Positions 20,850 through 29,810 of a stretch of DNA of 64,000 bases are shown here, one piece after another. Under the pieces are notes generated by a model. That model did not search any database. It was not told the DNA's origin and saw only the letters and a program-made list of their open reading frames with translations. The number at the start of each line of letters is the position of its first letter. Positions within the stretch are counted from its first letter, which is position 1. Source of the stretch: an uncultured Hydrogenophaga sp. (lineage in GTDB: Bacteria; Pseudomonadota; Gammaproteobacteria; Burkholderiales; Burkholderiaceae_C). The DNA lies in contig NZ_OY288134.1 of the NCBI RefSeq assembly GCF_958439165.1, forward strand, positions 1-64,000, written 5' to 3'. Made by a program: the position numbers and the translations under genes.

Positions 20850-22214
20850 TCAGCCTGCGAGGCGGGCCACATCGTTGAACAAGGCGATGGACATGAGCGC
20901 CATGAGAACCATGACACCGCCCCGCTGCAGGCGGTCCATCCAGACGTCGGAGATGCGACGCCCCGTCACACCCTCCCAAAGATAATACATCAGGTGCCCC
21001 CCATCGAGGACCGGCAGCGGCAGCAGGTTCAGCACCCCGAGGCTCACGCTGATGAGGGCCAGGAACAGGATGTAAGGGGTCAGGCCGAGGCTGGCGGATT
21101 TGCCGGCGTAATCGGCGATGGTCAGCGGTCCGCTGAGGTTGCTCAGGGAAGCCTCGCCGATCAGCATGCGGCCCATCATCTTCAGGGTGAGCCAGGACAC
21201 CTCCGCGGTTCGCACCGCGCCTTGCCACAGCCCCTCGACAGGACCGTACTCGACCGTGGTCATGGCCGGCAGCCCGCCGATGTAGGCTCCGACCCGGGCC
21301 AGCCACACGCCATCGCGCTGCTCGGGAACCGGACGGACCTCGATGTCGACCGCCCTGCCCTGACGCTGGACCCGCCACTGCTGCACCTGCGGCTCACCCT
21401 GAGGGCCGACGCCCGACCGGATCAGCGAGCGCAGGTGCTGACCATCCTTCACGGCAACGCCATTCACCGCTTCGACCCGGTCGCCGGCCATGAGGCCGGC
21501 AGCCTGCGCGGCGCCGCCGTCCATGACCTCGCCCACGTCGGGCGGGCTGTAGGGCGCGGTGATGCCGATGCGCTGAAACAGCGTGGCGTCCGCTTCGCGG
21601 ACCTCCAGGCTGGAGAGCGGCAGCACCACCGGGCGGCCGGCGTCTTCGGGGTTCTGTCCCACCCACAGCGTGATGTCCTGGCCGTCCAGGGCACCTTGGG
21701 TCAGGCGCCACCGCAGATCCTCGAAGGAGCGGACCGTGCTGGCATCCTCTTCGGCCAGGGCAGCGCGGACGATGCGTTCGCCGCCCTGCAGACCCGCCTT
21801 TTCGGCCAGCGAGCCGGCGACAGGCCCCGAGAGCACCGGCTGCGGCTCCTGCACGCCGGCCCAGTTGACGGCTGCATACAGCAGCACGGCCAGCAGCAGG
21901 TTGGCCGCCGGCCCTGCGGCCACGATGGCCGCTCGCTTGCGCAGTGGCTGGGTGTTGAACGCCAGATGGCGCTCGGCCGGGTCCACCGGGCCCTCGCGCT
22001 CGTCCAGCATGCGCACATAGCCACCCAGGGGCAACGCACCGATGACGTACTCGGTCGGGCTGCCCTTGCGGTGCCAGGTGAACAGCGGCTTGCCGAATCC
22101 GACCGAGAAGCGGAGGACCTTCACGCCACAGGCCACCGCCACCCGGTAGTGACCGTATTCGTGCACGGCAATCAGCAGTCCGAGGGCAGCGATGAAGGCA
22201 ACGACGGTCAGCAT
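20850..22214 (-). CDS. rseP: Site-2 intramembrane zinc metalloprotease RseP
   Basis: Cleaves anti-sigma factor and signal-peptide remnants within the inner membrane (envelope stress). The 454-residue product has the zinc motif HEYGH in the first helix (LLIAVHEYGHYRVAVACG), two central PDZ domains (about 110-290, with GSLAEKAGLQGGERIV and AAQAAGLMAGDRVEAVNG), and the third zinc ligand in NLLPLPVLDGGHL near the C-terminus. ATG 22214 puts the HEXXH motif in the first membrane helix, as in the family. It is 13 bases from bamA, in keeping with its link to outer-membrane stress. Confidence 0.96.
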   Translation of the reverse strand: MLTVVAFIAALGLLIAVHEYGHYRVAVACGVKVLRFSVGFGKPLFTWHRKGSPTEYVIGALPLGGYVRMLDEREGPVDPAERHLAFNTQPLRKRAAIVAAGPAANLLLAVLLYAAVNWAGVQEPQPVLSGPVAGSLAEKAGLQGGERIVRAALAEEDASTVRSFEDLRWRLTQGALDGQDITLWVGQNPEDAGRPVVLPLSSLEVREADATLFQRIGITAPYSPPDVGEVMDGGAAQAAGLMAGDRVEAVNGVAVKDGQHLRSLIRSGVGPQGEPQVQQWRVQRQGRAVDIEVRPVPEQRDGVWLARVGAYIGGLPAMTTVEYGPVEGLWQGAVRTAEVSWLTLKMMGRMLIGEASLSNLSGPLTIADYAGKSASLGLTPYILFLALISVSLGVLNLLPLPVLDGGHLMYYLWEGVTGRRISDVWMDRLQRGGVMVLMALMSIALFNDVARLAG

Positions 22215-22224
22215 GGTGGTGAGC

Positions 22225-23406
22225 TCAGGGTGTGGAAGAGTGGCGCCGCACGTGGGATTCGGCCATCGACCGGGCCTGTGCGTCAATGGCCATCAGGTCG
22301 GCGATGCTGCCCGGCTTGGAGGGCACCAGCTGACTCAAAGTTGCATGGTTGACCGCATGGATGCGGTCGAAGCGCAGCCGGCCGTCCAGAAATGCCGCTA
22401 CCGCCACCTCGTTGGCCGCATTGAGCACGGCCGTGGTGCCGGTGGGTCCGGCGAGCGCCTCCCAGGCCAGCGGCAAGCCCGGAAAGCGCACCGGGTCGGG
22501 TTTTTCGAAGGTCAGCGCCGAGAGCTGGGCAAAGTCCAGCGGCTGAGCACCGGACTCGATCCGCTCCGGCCACGACAGGCCGTAAGCGATGGGCACGCGC
22601 ATGTCGGGCGTGCCCAGCTGGGCCACGATGGAGTGATCGCGGAACTGCACCATCGAATGCACCACGCTCTGCGGGTGGATGACGACCTCGATGCGTTCGG
22701 GCGGCAGGCCGAACAGGTAACGCGCCTCGATCACCTCCAGCGCCTTGTTCATCATGGTGGCCGAGTCCACCGAAATCTTGCGGCCCATCACCCAGTTGGG
22801 GTGCGCGCAGGCCTGGTCGGGTGTCACATCGGCCAGGGTGGCGGGATCGCGGGTGCGGAACGGCCCGCCGGACGCCGTCAGGACGATGCGGTCGACCCGC
22901 CGCTCCCAGGTGGACGGGTCCTCGGGCAGCGACTGGAACACCGCAGAATGCTCGCTGTCGATGGGCAGCAGCGTGGCTCCGCCCTCACGCACCGCCTGCA
23001 TGAACAGGTCGGCGCCGACCACGAGTGCTTCCTTGTTGGCCAGCAACAGCTTCTTGCCGGCGCGGGCAGCCGCCAGCGCAGGGGCCAGCCCCGCCGCGCC
23101 GACGATGGCGGCCATGACCATGTCGACCGCCGGATCGGCACTCACCTCGCACAGGGCCGCCTCGCCCCAGCGCACGTCCACCTTCAGGCCTTCGGCCTGA
23201 CAGCGATCGCGCAGGGCACGTGCCGGCTGTTCAGTCGCCATCACCGCCACGGCGGGCCGGAACTGCCGGCACTGGGCCAGCATCAGCTCGACCTGGGTCG
23301 ATGCTGTCAGGGCGTGGACACGGTAGCGATCGGGATGGCGGGCCACCACATCCAGGGTGCTGGTGCCGATGGATCCGGTGGAGCCCAGGACGGTGAGGGT
23401 CTGCAT
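22225..23406 (-). CDS. dxr: 1-deoxy-D-xylulose 5-phosphate reductoisomerase
   Basis: Second step of the MEP isoprenoid pathway, converting DXP to MEP with NADPH. The 393-residue product has the NADPH-binding motif LGSTGSIGTSTLDVVARHP, the LLANKEALVVGADLF segment, metal/substrate residues in PIDSEHSAVFQ, and the region MGRKISVDSATMMNKALEVIEA. The pathway also appears here as ispD and ispF (44.7-45.9 kb), and its product feeds uppS in the same operon. Confidence 0.97.
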   Translation of the reverse strand: MQTLTVLGSTGSIGTSTLDVVARHPDRYRVHALTASTQVELMLAQCRQFRPAVAVMATEQPARALRDRCQAEGLKVDVRWGEAALCEVSADPAVDMVMAAIVGAAGLAPALAAARAGKKLLLANKEALVVGADLFMQAVREGGATLLPIDSEHSAVFQSLPEDPSTWERRVDRIVLTASGGPFRTRDPATLADVTPDQACAHPNWVMGRKISVDSATMMNKALEVIEARYLFGLPPERIEVVIHPQSVVHSMVQFRDHSIVAQLGTPDMRVPIAYGLSWPERIESGAQPLDFAQLSALTFEKPDPVRFPGLPLAWEALAGPTGTTAVLNAANEVAVAAFLDGRLRFDRIHAVNHATLSQLVPSKPGSIADLMAIDAQARSMAESHVRRHSSTP

Positions 23407-23419
23407 GCTGTGATCGGGT

Positions 23420-24253
23420 TCAGAAAGTGGAGAGCATCATGGCCAGGGGCAGTACCGGCACCAGGGCATCCACCCGGTCGAGCACCCCGCCATGGCCGGG
23501 CAGCAGCTGGCTGGAATCCTTGACGCCGGCCGAGCGCTTGACCAGCGACTCGACCAGATCGCCGGCCACGCTCATGGCGGTCAGTCCCAGCAGCGCCGGC
23601 ACCGCCACCAGCCAGCCATGGGAGGCCAGACGGGCATACAGGCTGTGGCCGTCGCCCCAGCCGGATGCATCGGCCAGCATCCAGCCGCCAGCCAGCAGCA
23701 GGACCCCCAGCAGACCGCTGATGGCGCCTTCCCAGCTCTTGCCGGGGCTGATGCTGGGTGCCAGCTTTCGACGGCCCAGGGTTCGGCCTCCTGCATAGGC
23801 CGCAATGTCGGCGACCCACACCAGCAACAGGACGGACAGCAGGAAGCTCAGGCTCTGCAGCCTGGCCTGAACCAGCGCCAGCCACGCACAAGCGAGCAGA
23901 AAGAGACCCAGCCACAGCCGCAGGGGAGCCGGCCAGCGACCCCATCCGGCCACGCCCCGGCGCAGCATGACCGCAGCGAGGGCCAGCCACAGGCATCCCA
24001 CCACCAGCCACAACGGCCGCCAGTCATGCTCCAGGCCACCGGACAGCCACAAGAGCAGCAGCACAGCGCCGACGCCAAGCCCCAGCAGCCGTGCCACGAT
24101 CGGGCCACAACCGTTCAAGCGGGCCCACTCCCACCCCGCGGCCACGATCAGCAGCAGCGTGAAACCTGCAAAGGGTGCGATGGAAGGGTGAAACAGCGCG
24201 GGGAGCAGGAGGGCCAGCAGGGCAACCGCCGTGATGACGCGCTGCTTAAGCAT
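23420..24253 (-). CDS. cdsA: Phosphatidate cytidylyltransferase (CDP-diglyceride synthase)
   Basis: Integral membrane enzyme forming CDP-diacylglycerol from phosphatidate and CTP, the branch point of phospholipid synthesis. The 277-residue product has about eight hydrophobic helices and the C-terminal signature LVKRSAGVKDSSQLLPGHGG followed by VLDRVDAL, with the metal-binding aspartates. SPGKSWEGAISGLLG is also diagnostic. ATG 24253 was chosen; the upstream in-frame extension lies inside uppS. It overlaps the uppS 3' end by eight bases. Confidence 0.95.
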   Translation of the reverse strand: MLKQRVITAVALLALLLPALFHPSIAPFAGFTLLLIVAAGWEWARLNGCGPIVARLLGLGVGAVLLLLWLSGGLEHDWRPLWLVVGCLWLALAAVMLRRGVAGWGRWPAPLRLWLGLFLLACAWLALVQARLQSLSFLLSVLLLVWVADIAAYAGGRTLGRRKLAPSISPGKSWEGAISGLLGVLLLAGGWMLADASGWGDGHSLYARLASHGWLVAVPALLGLTAMSVAGDLVESLVKRSAGVKDSSQLLPGHGGVLDRVDALVPVLPLAMMLSTF

Positions 24254-25034
24254 GGAGGCGCGCGTCGGCCACGGCGCTGGCCTGGGCCTGCGGGAGCTGT
24301 TCGGAGGTCTTGCCGAACCGGCGTTCGCGGCGGGCAAATTCGGCCAGTGCCCGGTCCAGCTCCACCGCATCGAAATCGGGCCAGAGGGTGTCGGTGAAGA
24401 CGAATTCGGTGTACGCCGACTGCCAGAGCAGGAAGTTGCTGACCCGCATCTCGCCGCCGGTGCGGATCAGCAGATCAGGGTCGGGCACATGGGACAAGGC
24501 CATGGCTTTCGACAGGCTGGCTTCGGTGATCTCTGCGCCGCTGGCCGCCAGCTGCCGCGCAGCCTGAACCACGTCCCAGCGCCCGCCGTAGTTGAAGCAC
24601 ACATTGAGCACCATGCGGCGGTTGTGGGCGGTGCTGCGCTCGGCAGCTTCGAGCCCCTGCACCACCCGCGAGGACAGTCCGGAGCGGTCGCCCGGAAAAT
24701 GCAGCTGCACGCCGTTGTCGGACAGGCTGGGCACCTCGCGCTGCAGTGCGATCGACAGCAGCTCCAGCAGGCTGGACACCTCGTCGGCCGGCCGGCTCCA
24801 GTTCTCCGAGGAGAACGCAAACACGCTGAGCACCGGGATGCCCCGCTCGAGGCCGGCGCGCACGATGCGCCGCAGGGATTCCACGCCCTGCTTGTGGCCG
24901 GCCACGCGGGGCAGCCACCGCTTTCGGGCCCAGCGCCCGTTCCCGTCCATGACGATGGCCACATGAGCCGGAATCCGGCCCAGGGCGTGACCGTTCGGAT
25001 CGACAACAGACATGCTGGCAGCGGAAGCGTCCAT
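24246..25034 (-). CDS. uppS: Undecaprenyl diphosphate synthase
   Basis: cis-Prenyltransferase that makes the C55 carrier for peptidoglycan and O-antigen. The 262-residue product begins its core with VAIVMDGNGRWARKRWLPRVAGHKQG, including the catalytic aspartate. It continues with LSVFAFSSENWSRPADEV, NVCFNYGGRWDVVQAAR and the C-terminal IRTGGEMRVSNFLLWQSAYTEF. Start choice is uncertain between ATG 25034 and ATG 25013, neither with a strong ribosome site. It ends eight bases inside cdsA. Confidence 0.96.
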   Translation of the reverse strand: MDASAASMSVVDPNGHALGRIPAHVAIVMDGNGRWARKRWLPRVAGHKQGVESLRRIVRAGLERGIPVLSVFAFSSENWSRPADEVSSLLELLSIALQREVPSLSDNGVQLHFPGDRSGLSSRVVQGLEAAERSTAHNRRMVLNVCFNYGGRWDVVQAARQLAASGAEITEASLSKAMALSHVPDPDLLIRTGGEMRVSNFLLWQSAYTEFVFTDTLWPDFDAVELDRALAEFARRERRFGKTSEQLPQAQASAVADARLHA

Positions 25035-25047
25035 CGGGGTCGGGCCG

Positions 25048-25608
25048 TCAGACGGCCATGATGTCCTGTTCCTTGGAAACGACCAGCTTGTCCACTTCCG
25101 TGATCATGCGATCGGTCAGTTTCTGGATGTCTTCCTGGGCACGGCGGTCGTCGTCTTCGGATGCCAGCTTGTCCTTGACCAGCTTCTTCACGGCTTCGTT
25201 GGCATCGCGGCGCAGGTTGCGGATGGCGATCTTGGCGGCTTCGCCCTCGTTCTTGACCACCTTGGTCAGCTCACGGCGGCGCTCTTCGGTCATGGGCGGC
25301 ATGGGCACACGGATCAGGTCGCCCTGGCTGGCCGGGTTCAGGCCCAGATCGGACTCGCGGATGGCCTTCTCGATCTTGGCGCCCATGCCCTTCTCCCAGG
25401 GCGCCACCCCGATGGTGCGGGCGTCCAGCAGCGACAGGTTGGCCACCTGCGACAGCGGCAGCATGGAGCCGTAGTAGTCCACATGCACCGTGTCCAGCAG
25501 CTGGGGGTTGGCCCGACCGGTGCGGACCTTGGTGAGGCTGTTCTTGAACGCCTCGATCGACTGCTGCATCTTGTGCTCGGCGTTCTTGCGGATGTCGGCA
25601 ATGGTCAT
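25048..25608 (-). CDS. frr: Ribosome recycling factor
   Basis: Splits post-termination ribosomes with EF-G. The 186-residue, highly charged protein matches the family's near-invariant length of 185. It shows the conserved KVRTGRANPQLLDTVHVDYYGS segment and PMPPMTEERRRELTKVVKNEGE. The domain is a tRNA-mimicking three-helix bundle with a hinge insert. It is flanked by pyrH (36-base gap) and uppS (13-base gap). Confidence 0.97.
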   Translation of the reverse strand: MTIADIRKNAEHKMQQSIEAFKNSLTKVRTGRANPQLLDTVHVDYYGSMLPLSQVANLSLLDARTIGVAPWEKGMGAKIEKAIRESDLGLNPASQGDLIRVPMPPMTEERRRELTKVVKNEGEAAKIAIRNLRRDANEAVKKLVKDKLASEDDDRRAQEDIQKLTDRMITEVDKLVVSKEQDIMAV

Positions 25609-25644
25609 GAAAACTCCGGGGATGGGGGGATGAACGGGATGGCC

Positions 25645-26355
25645 TCAGACATGGACCAGGGTGCCCTCGTCGGCCCCCATGACCACAGCCCGCAGGGCTC
25701 CCGGCTTGAAGATGGAAAACACCTTGACCGGCAGCTTCTGGTCGCGGCAGAGCGCAAACGCAGTGGCGTCCATGACCTGCAGGTTGCGCGCCATGGCCTC
25801 GTCGAAACTGATCGTCGTGTAGCGGGTGGCCGTCTTGTCCTTGTTCGGATCGGCGGTGTAGACGCCATCCACCTTGGTGGCCTTGAGGACCACCTCGGCG
25901 CCGATCTCGGCGCCGCGCAGGGCGGCTGCGGTGTCGGTGGTGAAGAAGGGGTTGCCGGTGCCGGCAGCGAACACCACCACCTTGCCCTCCTCCAGGTACT
26001 GCAGCGCCTTGGGCCGCACATAGGGCTCGACCACCTGCTCGATGGCGATGGCGGACATCACGCGGGCCACCAGACCAGCCTTTTCCATGGTGTCGGCCAG
26101 GGCCAGCGAGTTCATCACGGTGGCCAGCATGCCCATGTAGTCGGCAGTGGCACGGTCCATGCCGACCGAGCCGCCAGCGACACCACGGAAGATGTTGCCG
26201 CCGCCGATCACGATGGCGACCTGGACCCCCAGGCGGGTGACATCGGCGATTTCATCCACCATGCGGACGATGGTGGCTCGGTTGATGCCGAATGCGTCGT
26301 CGCCCATGAGGGCCTCCCCCGACAGTTTCAGCAGTATCCGTTTGTAGGCTGGCAT
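25645..26355 (-). CDS. pyrH: Uridylate kinase
   Basis: Bacterial hexameric UMP kinase making UDP for nucleotides, LPS sugars and peptidoglycan. The 236-residue amino-acid-kinase-fold protein begins YKRILLKLSGEALMGDDAFGI, followed by VIGGGNIFRGVAGGSVGMDR and VFAAGTGNPFFTTDTAAALR. The rpsB-tsf-pyrH-frr order is widely conserved. About 150 bases containing a hairpin separate it from tsf. Confidence 0.97.
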   Translation of the reverse strand: MPAYKRILLKLSGEALMGDDAFGINRATIVRMVDEIADVTRLGVQVAIVIGGGNIFRGVAGGSVGMDRATADYMGMLATVMNSLALADTMEKAGLVARVMSAIAIEQVVEPYVRPKALQYLEEGKVVVFAAGTGNPFFTTDTAAALRGAEIGAEVVLKATKVDGVYTADPNKDKTATRYTTISFDEAMARNLQVMDATAFALCRDQKLPVKVFSIFKPGALRAVVMGADEGTLVHV

Positions 26356-26451
26356 GGATGACCTTCAGCAGAGCGGTTCTTGGAATCCGGAAATGTCACC
26401 GGCGAAGTGTAGCGGCCAGCAGGCCGCCGTCGAGTCGTCGCCGGATGTGAC

Positions 26452-26471
26452 AACGGGCCTTGCGGCCCGTT
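26452..26471. terminator. Hairpin between tsf and pyrH, possible weak terminator
   Basis: AACGGGCC and GGCCCGTT form a perfect 8-bp stem around a 4-base loop, downstream of tsf in the transcription direction. Neither side has a good T-run, so it may pause polymerase or stabilise an mRNA end rather than terminate. The remainder of the 152-base gap shows no other signal. Confidence 0.4.
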
Positions 26472-26507
26472 GGTTTGCGGGGTTGCCGGCAGGCCGGCCG
26501 GCCCGTG

Positions 26508-27401
26508 TCAGGCGCCTTTTGCAGCGGCCACCTGGGCAGCCACTTCGGCAGCGAAGTCGTCGACCTTCTTCTCGATGCCCTCGCCCACCACGTACAGGGT
26601 GAAGCCCTTCACGTTGGTGCCGGCGCTCTTGAGGTAAGCAGCCACGGTCTGCTTGCCGTCGGCAGCCTTCACGAAGACCTGGTCGGTCAGCGAGACTTCC
26701 TTGAGGTACTTCTGCACCGAGCCGTCCACCATCTTGGCGACGATGTCGGCGGGCTTGCCGGACTCGGCGGCCTTCGCAGCAGCCACCGAACGCTCGCGCT
26801 CGATCAGTTCGGCAGGCACGTCGGCCGAGGTCAGCGAGACCGGCTTCATGGCGGCCACGTGCATGGCGACGTCCTTGGCAGCCACGGCATCACCGTCGAA
26901 CTCCACCACCACGCCGATGCGGGTGCCGTGCAGATAGCCGGCCAGCTGGCCACCGTTGGCCCAGCGCTTGAAGCGACGGAAGGACATGTTCTCGCCGATC
27001 TTGCCGATGAGGCCCTTGCGCACGTCTTCCAGGGTGGGGCCGAAACCGTCCTGGCTGTAGGGCAGCGCGCCCAGGGCTTCGATGTCGGCCGGGTTGTGCT
27101 CGGCGATCAGGCGCGCGGCGGCGGCGGCGAGGGACAGGAAGCTGTCGTTCTTGGTGACGAAGTCGGTCTCGCAGTTGACTTCGATCAGGGCGCCGGTGGC
27201 GCCTTCGATGTGGGAAGCCACCACACCTTCAGCGGTGACGCGGCTGGCGGCCTTGCCGGCCTTCGTGCCGAGCTTGACGCGCAGCAGCTCTTCGGCCTTG
27301 GCCATGTCGCCGTCGGCTTCGGTCAGTGCCTTCTTGCACTCCATCATCGGGGCGTCGGTCTTGGCGCGCAGTTCTGCGACCATGCTTGCAGTGATTGCCA
27401 T
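26508..27401 (-). CDS. tsf: Elongation factor Ts
   Basis: Nucleotide exchange factor for EF-Tu. The 297-residue product has the N-terminal UBA-like domain with LRAKTDAPMMECKKALTEA, the signature GVVASHIEGATGALIEVNCE and TDFVTKND, and the C-terminal dimerisation/core region. It follows rpsB after a 119-base gap containing a terminator-type hairpin, which probably sets the rpsB:tsf ratio. Confidence 0.98.
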   Translation of the reverse strand: MAITASMVAELRAKTDAPMMECKKALTEADGDMAKAEELLRVKLGTKAGKAASRVTAEGVVASHIEGATGALIEVNCETDFVTKNDSFLSLAAAAARLIAEHNPADIEALGALPYSQDGFGPTLEDVRKGLIGKIGENMSFRRFKRWANGGQLAGYLHGTRIGVVVEFDGDAVAAKDVAMHVAAMKPVSLTSADVPAELIERERSVAAAKAAESGKPADIVAKMVDGSVQKYLKEVSLTDQVFVKAADGKQTVAAYLKSAGTNVKGFTLYVVGEGIEKKVDDFAAEVAAQVAAAKGA

Positions 27402-27477
27402 GTTGCTTTCTCCTGATGCCTGCCGGTGAGCCGGGCAGGCGGTTGAAATTCGGGTGTTTGTCCGGCGGCAGGGTGTG

Positions 27478-27500
27478 AAAAAGGGGCTACGCGAGCCCCT
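27478..27500 (-). terminator. Terminator/attenuator between rpsB and tsf
   Basis: On the minus strand AGGGGCT (27500-27494), a 5-base loop and AGCCCCT (27488-27482) are followed by TTTTT (overlapping 27482-27478). This is a classic intrinsic terminator just after rpsB. tsf has no obvious promoter of its own in the remaining gap, so partial read-through is likely. Confidence 0.75.
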
Positions 27501-27520
27501 CCTGCACGCGCGGCGGGCGA

Positions 27521-28276
27521 TCAGGCGGCAGCGCCGTCCTTGACTTCCACGAACTCGTCGGTGCCTTCCGCGGCCACGGCCTTGACCACGTCGGTCACGG
27601 CATTGGCACGGCCTTCCAGGATCGCATCGGCGATGCCGCGGGCGTACAGAGCCACGGCGCGGGCCGAGTCATCGTTGCCGGGGATGACGTAGTCGATGCC
27701 GACCGGCGAGTGGTTGGTGTCGACGACGCCGACCAGCGGGATGCCCAGCTTCTGGGCTTCGAGCACGGCGATCTTGTGGAAGCCCACGTCGATCACGAAG
27801 ATGGCATCAGGCAGCGCGGTCATGTCCTGGATGCCGCCGATGTCCTTCTCCAGCTTTTCCATTTCGCGAGCGAACAGCAGCTGCTCCTTCTTGGTCATGC
27901 TCTCCAGACCGGCTTCCTGCTGGGCCTGCATGTCCTTCAGGCGCTTGATGGAGGTCTTGACGGTCTTGAAGTTGGTCAGCATGCCGCCCAGCCAGCGCTG
28001 GTCGACGAAAGGCACGCCGGCACGGCGGGCTTCGGTTGCCACGATCTCGCGCGAGGTGCGCTTGGTGCCGACCATGAGGATGGTGCCGCGGTTGGCCGAG
28101 AGCTGGCGCACGAACTTTTGCGCTTCTTCGAACAGGGGCAGCGTCTTCTCGAGGTTGACGATATGAATCTTGTTGCGATGGCCGAAGATGTACGGGGCCA
28201 TCTTGGGGTTCCAGAAGCGGGTCTGGTGGCCAAAATGGACACCGGCTTCCAGCATTTCGCGCATGGAGATCGACAT
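27521..28276 (-). CDS. rpsB: 30S ribosomal protein S2
   Basis: Structural protein of the small subunit needed for S1 binding. The 251-residue product begins SMREMLEAGVHFGHQTRFWNP, the family signature, and contains FVDQRWLGGMLTNFKTVKTS and the second signature GIPLVGVVDTNHSPVGIDYVIPGNDDS. It is the first gene of the long minus-strand cluster. The roughly 140-nucleotide leader is long enough for autoregulation as known in E. coli, though no specific fold was identified. Confidence 0.98.
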   Translation of the reverse strand: MSISMREMLEAGVHFGHQTRFWNPKMAPYIFGHRNKIHIVNLEKTLPLFEEAQKFVRQLSANRGTILMVGTKRTSREIVATEARRAGVPFVDQRWLGGMLTNFKTVKTSIKRLKDMQAQQEAGLESMTKKEQLLFAREMEKLEKDIGGIQDMTALPDAIFVIDVGFHKIAVLEAQKLGIPLVGVVDTNHSPVGIDYVIPGNDDSARAVALYARGIADAILEGRANAVTDVVKAVAAEGTDEFVEVKDGAAA

Positions 28277-28422
28277 GGGATTACTTTCCAGAGGTTGTGT
28301 CTAAAATCCAGCCCCGATCGGGCTGCCGCACCTGAATCCGCGAGGATCTGCCGGCGACAGACACCGACACCTGGTCGGGCTGGTTTGCGATTGGCCTGCA
28401 CCGCGAGGTGCAAAGCCCGTCG

Positions 28423-28431
28423 ATTATAGCA
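28423..28431 (-). promoter_or_regulatory. Extended -10 promoter of rpsB-tsf
   Basis: TGCTATAAT on the minus strand gives a perfect -10 box with the TGn extension. The -35 position is poor, as is common for extended -10 promoters. Transcription would begin near 28416. It also lies upstream of the divergent oxidoreductase gene. Confidence 0.65.
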
Positions 28432-28519
28432 GTCGTCTGCTCCCTCCTTTCCGCCCCTCCATGCCCGCTCCTTTCCCGCCGCTGCTGAACGCGCCTTGTC
28501 CGACCGATCGGAGCGCAGC

Positions 28520-29779
28520 GTGAGGGTGGCCATCGTCGGCGCCGGCGTCACGGGCGTGGCAGCGGCCTTCCGCCTGGTCAGCGAGGGGCATGAAGTGACG
28601 GTGTTCGACCGGGCAGGCCGCCCGGCGGAAGGCGGCAGCTTCGCACCGGGCGGCCTGGTCGGGCCAGGCTGGCATCAGCCCTGGGGTGGCAACGGCCGAA
28701 GCTTCGGCAACCCGAAGGCGGGTGCCGGACATCGGCTGGCGTGGCGGCGTCTGCCCCGCGCTGCCGAATGGGGCTGGTTGTGGCGCTGGCGCCATGGCGG
28801 CAGGCCGGCCGCCGCAGATGACGATCTCGCAGCGCTCCACGCCCTCTCGGTGCGCAGCCAGGAGGTCATGACCGAGCTGCAGGACCGGCTCCAGCTGGAC
28901 CACGATCGATCCCGGGGAATGCTGGTGCTGCTGCGCACGTCGCGCGACCAGGCAGCTGCAGCGCCGGTGGTGGCCCGGCTGCGCCAGTGGGGCCAGACCT
29001 GCCGTGAGCTGGACGCAGCGGCCACGCGTTTGCTCGAGCCGGCCCTGAGGGCCGACACGGCGCTGGCCGGTGCCATCGAACTGCCCTCCGCCGGTGTCGC
29101 GAACTGCCGCGAATGGACGCTGTTGATGCGCACCGCCGCGCTGGAACTGGGATGCCGCTACGAAATGGGGCACGCCGTGTCGGCGGTCGAACCCCGATCT
29201 CAGGGCGGCGTGGATGTGCATCGCGCCGGCCAGCCCCCGGAGCCGTTCGATCTGGCCTTGCTGTGCAACGGCACCGAGGCCGCTCCCCTGCTGCAACAGC
29301 ACGGATTGCGTCTGCCCACGCTTGGCCTGCAGTCGTGCTCGGTGAGCGCTCCCGTCCGCGAGCCGCTGGATGCACCGGTATCGGGCGTGCTCGATGCATC
29401 GACCGGCATTTCGATCACCCGGCTCGGACAGCGCGTGCGCGTCAGTGGCGGCACCCTGCTCGCCCGCGAAGACGCGGCTCCCGATCCAGCCACCCTGCGA
29501 CAGCTCTACGCCGCCCTCCTCGACTGGTTTCCCGGCGCAGCCAAGGTGGCAGGCCCCCACAGCAACCTGCAGGAGTGGCAGGGCACCCAGACGGTGCTGG
29601 CCGACGGGCCACCCCTGATCGGACCGACGAAGGTCGCCGGCATCTGGCTGAACCTGGGCCATGGCGCAGCCGGCTGGACCCTGGCCTGCGGTTCGGCCAG
29701 CCTGCTGGCCGATGCCCTGTCGGGCCAGGCGCCGACCCTGGATGCACGGCCCTATCTGCCCACCCGACGAGGCCTGTGA
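28520..29779 (+). CDS. FAD-dependent oxidoreductase, D-amino acid dehydrogenase (DadA)-like
   Basis: 419-residue DAO-superfamily flavoprotein. The N-terminal dinucleotide motif VAIVGAGVTGVAAAFRL and an acidic residue at the end of the second strand (VTVFDR) bind FAD. The segment SFAPGGLVGPGWHQPWGG resembles the DadA loop after the FAD site, and the C-terminus GIWLNLGHGAAGWTLACGSA is the usual FAD-closing motif. GTG 28520 is preceded by GGAG at good spacing; a TTG at 28496 would add eight residues. It likely oxidises a D-amino acid or related amine and passes electrons to quinones; the substrate is unproven. It is followed 31 bases later by nnrED. Confidence 0.75.
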   Translation: MRVAIVGAGVTGVAAAFRLVSEGHEVTVFDRAGRPAEGGSFAPGGLVGPGWHQPWGGNGRSFGNPKAGAGHRLAWRRLPRAAEWGWLWRWRHGGRPAAADDDLAALHALSVRSQEVMTELQDRLQLDHDRSRGMLVLLRTSRDQAAAAPVVARLRQWGQTCRELDAAATRLLEPALRADTALAGAIELPSAGVANCREWTLLMRTAALELGCRYEMGHAVSAVEPRSQGGVDVHRAGQPPEPFDLALLCNGTEAAPLLQQHGLRLPTLGLQSCSVSAPVREPLDAPVSGVLDASTGISITRLGQRVRVSGGTLLAREDAAPDPATLRQLYAALLDWFPGAAKVAGPHSNLQEWQGTQTVLADGPPLIGPTKVAGIWLNLGHGAAGWTLACGSASLLADALSGQAPTLDARPYLPTRRGL

Positions 29780-29810
29780 GCCCGGGCCGAGCAAGCACAC
29801 CACCCGCCCC

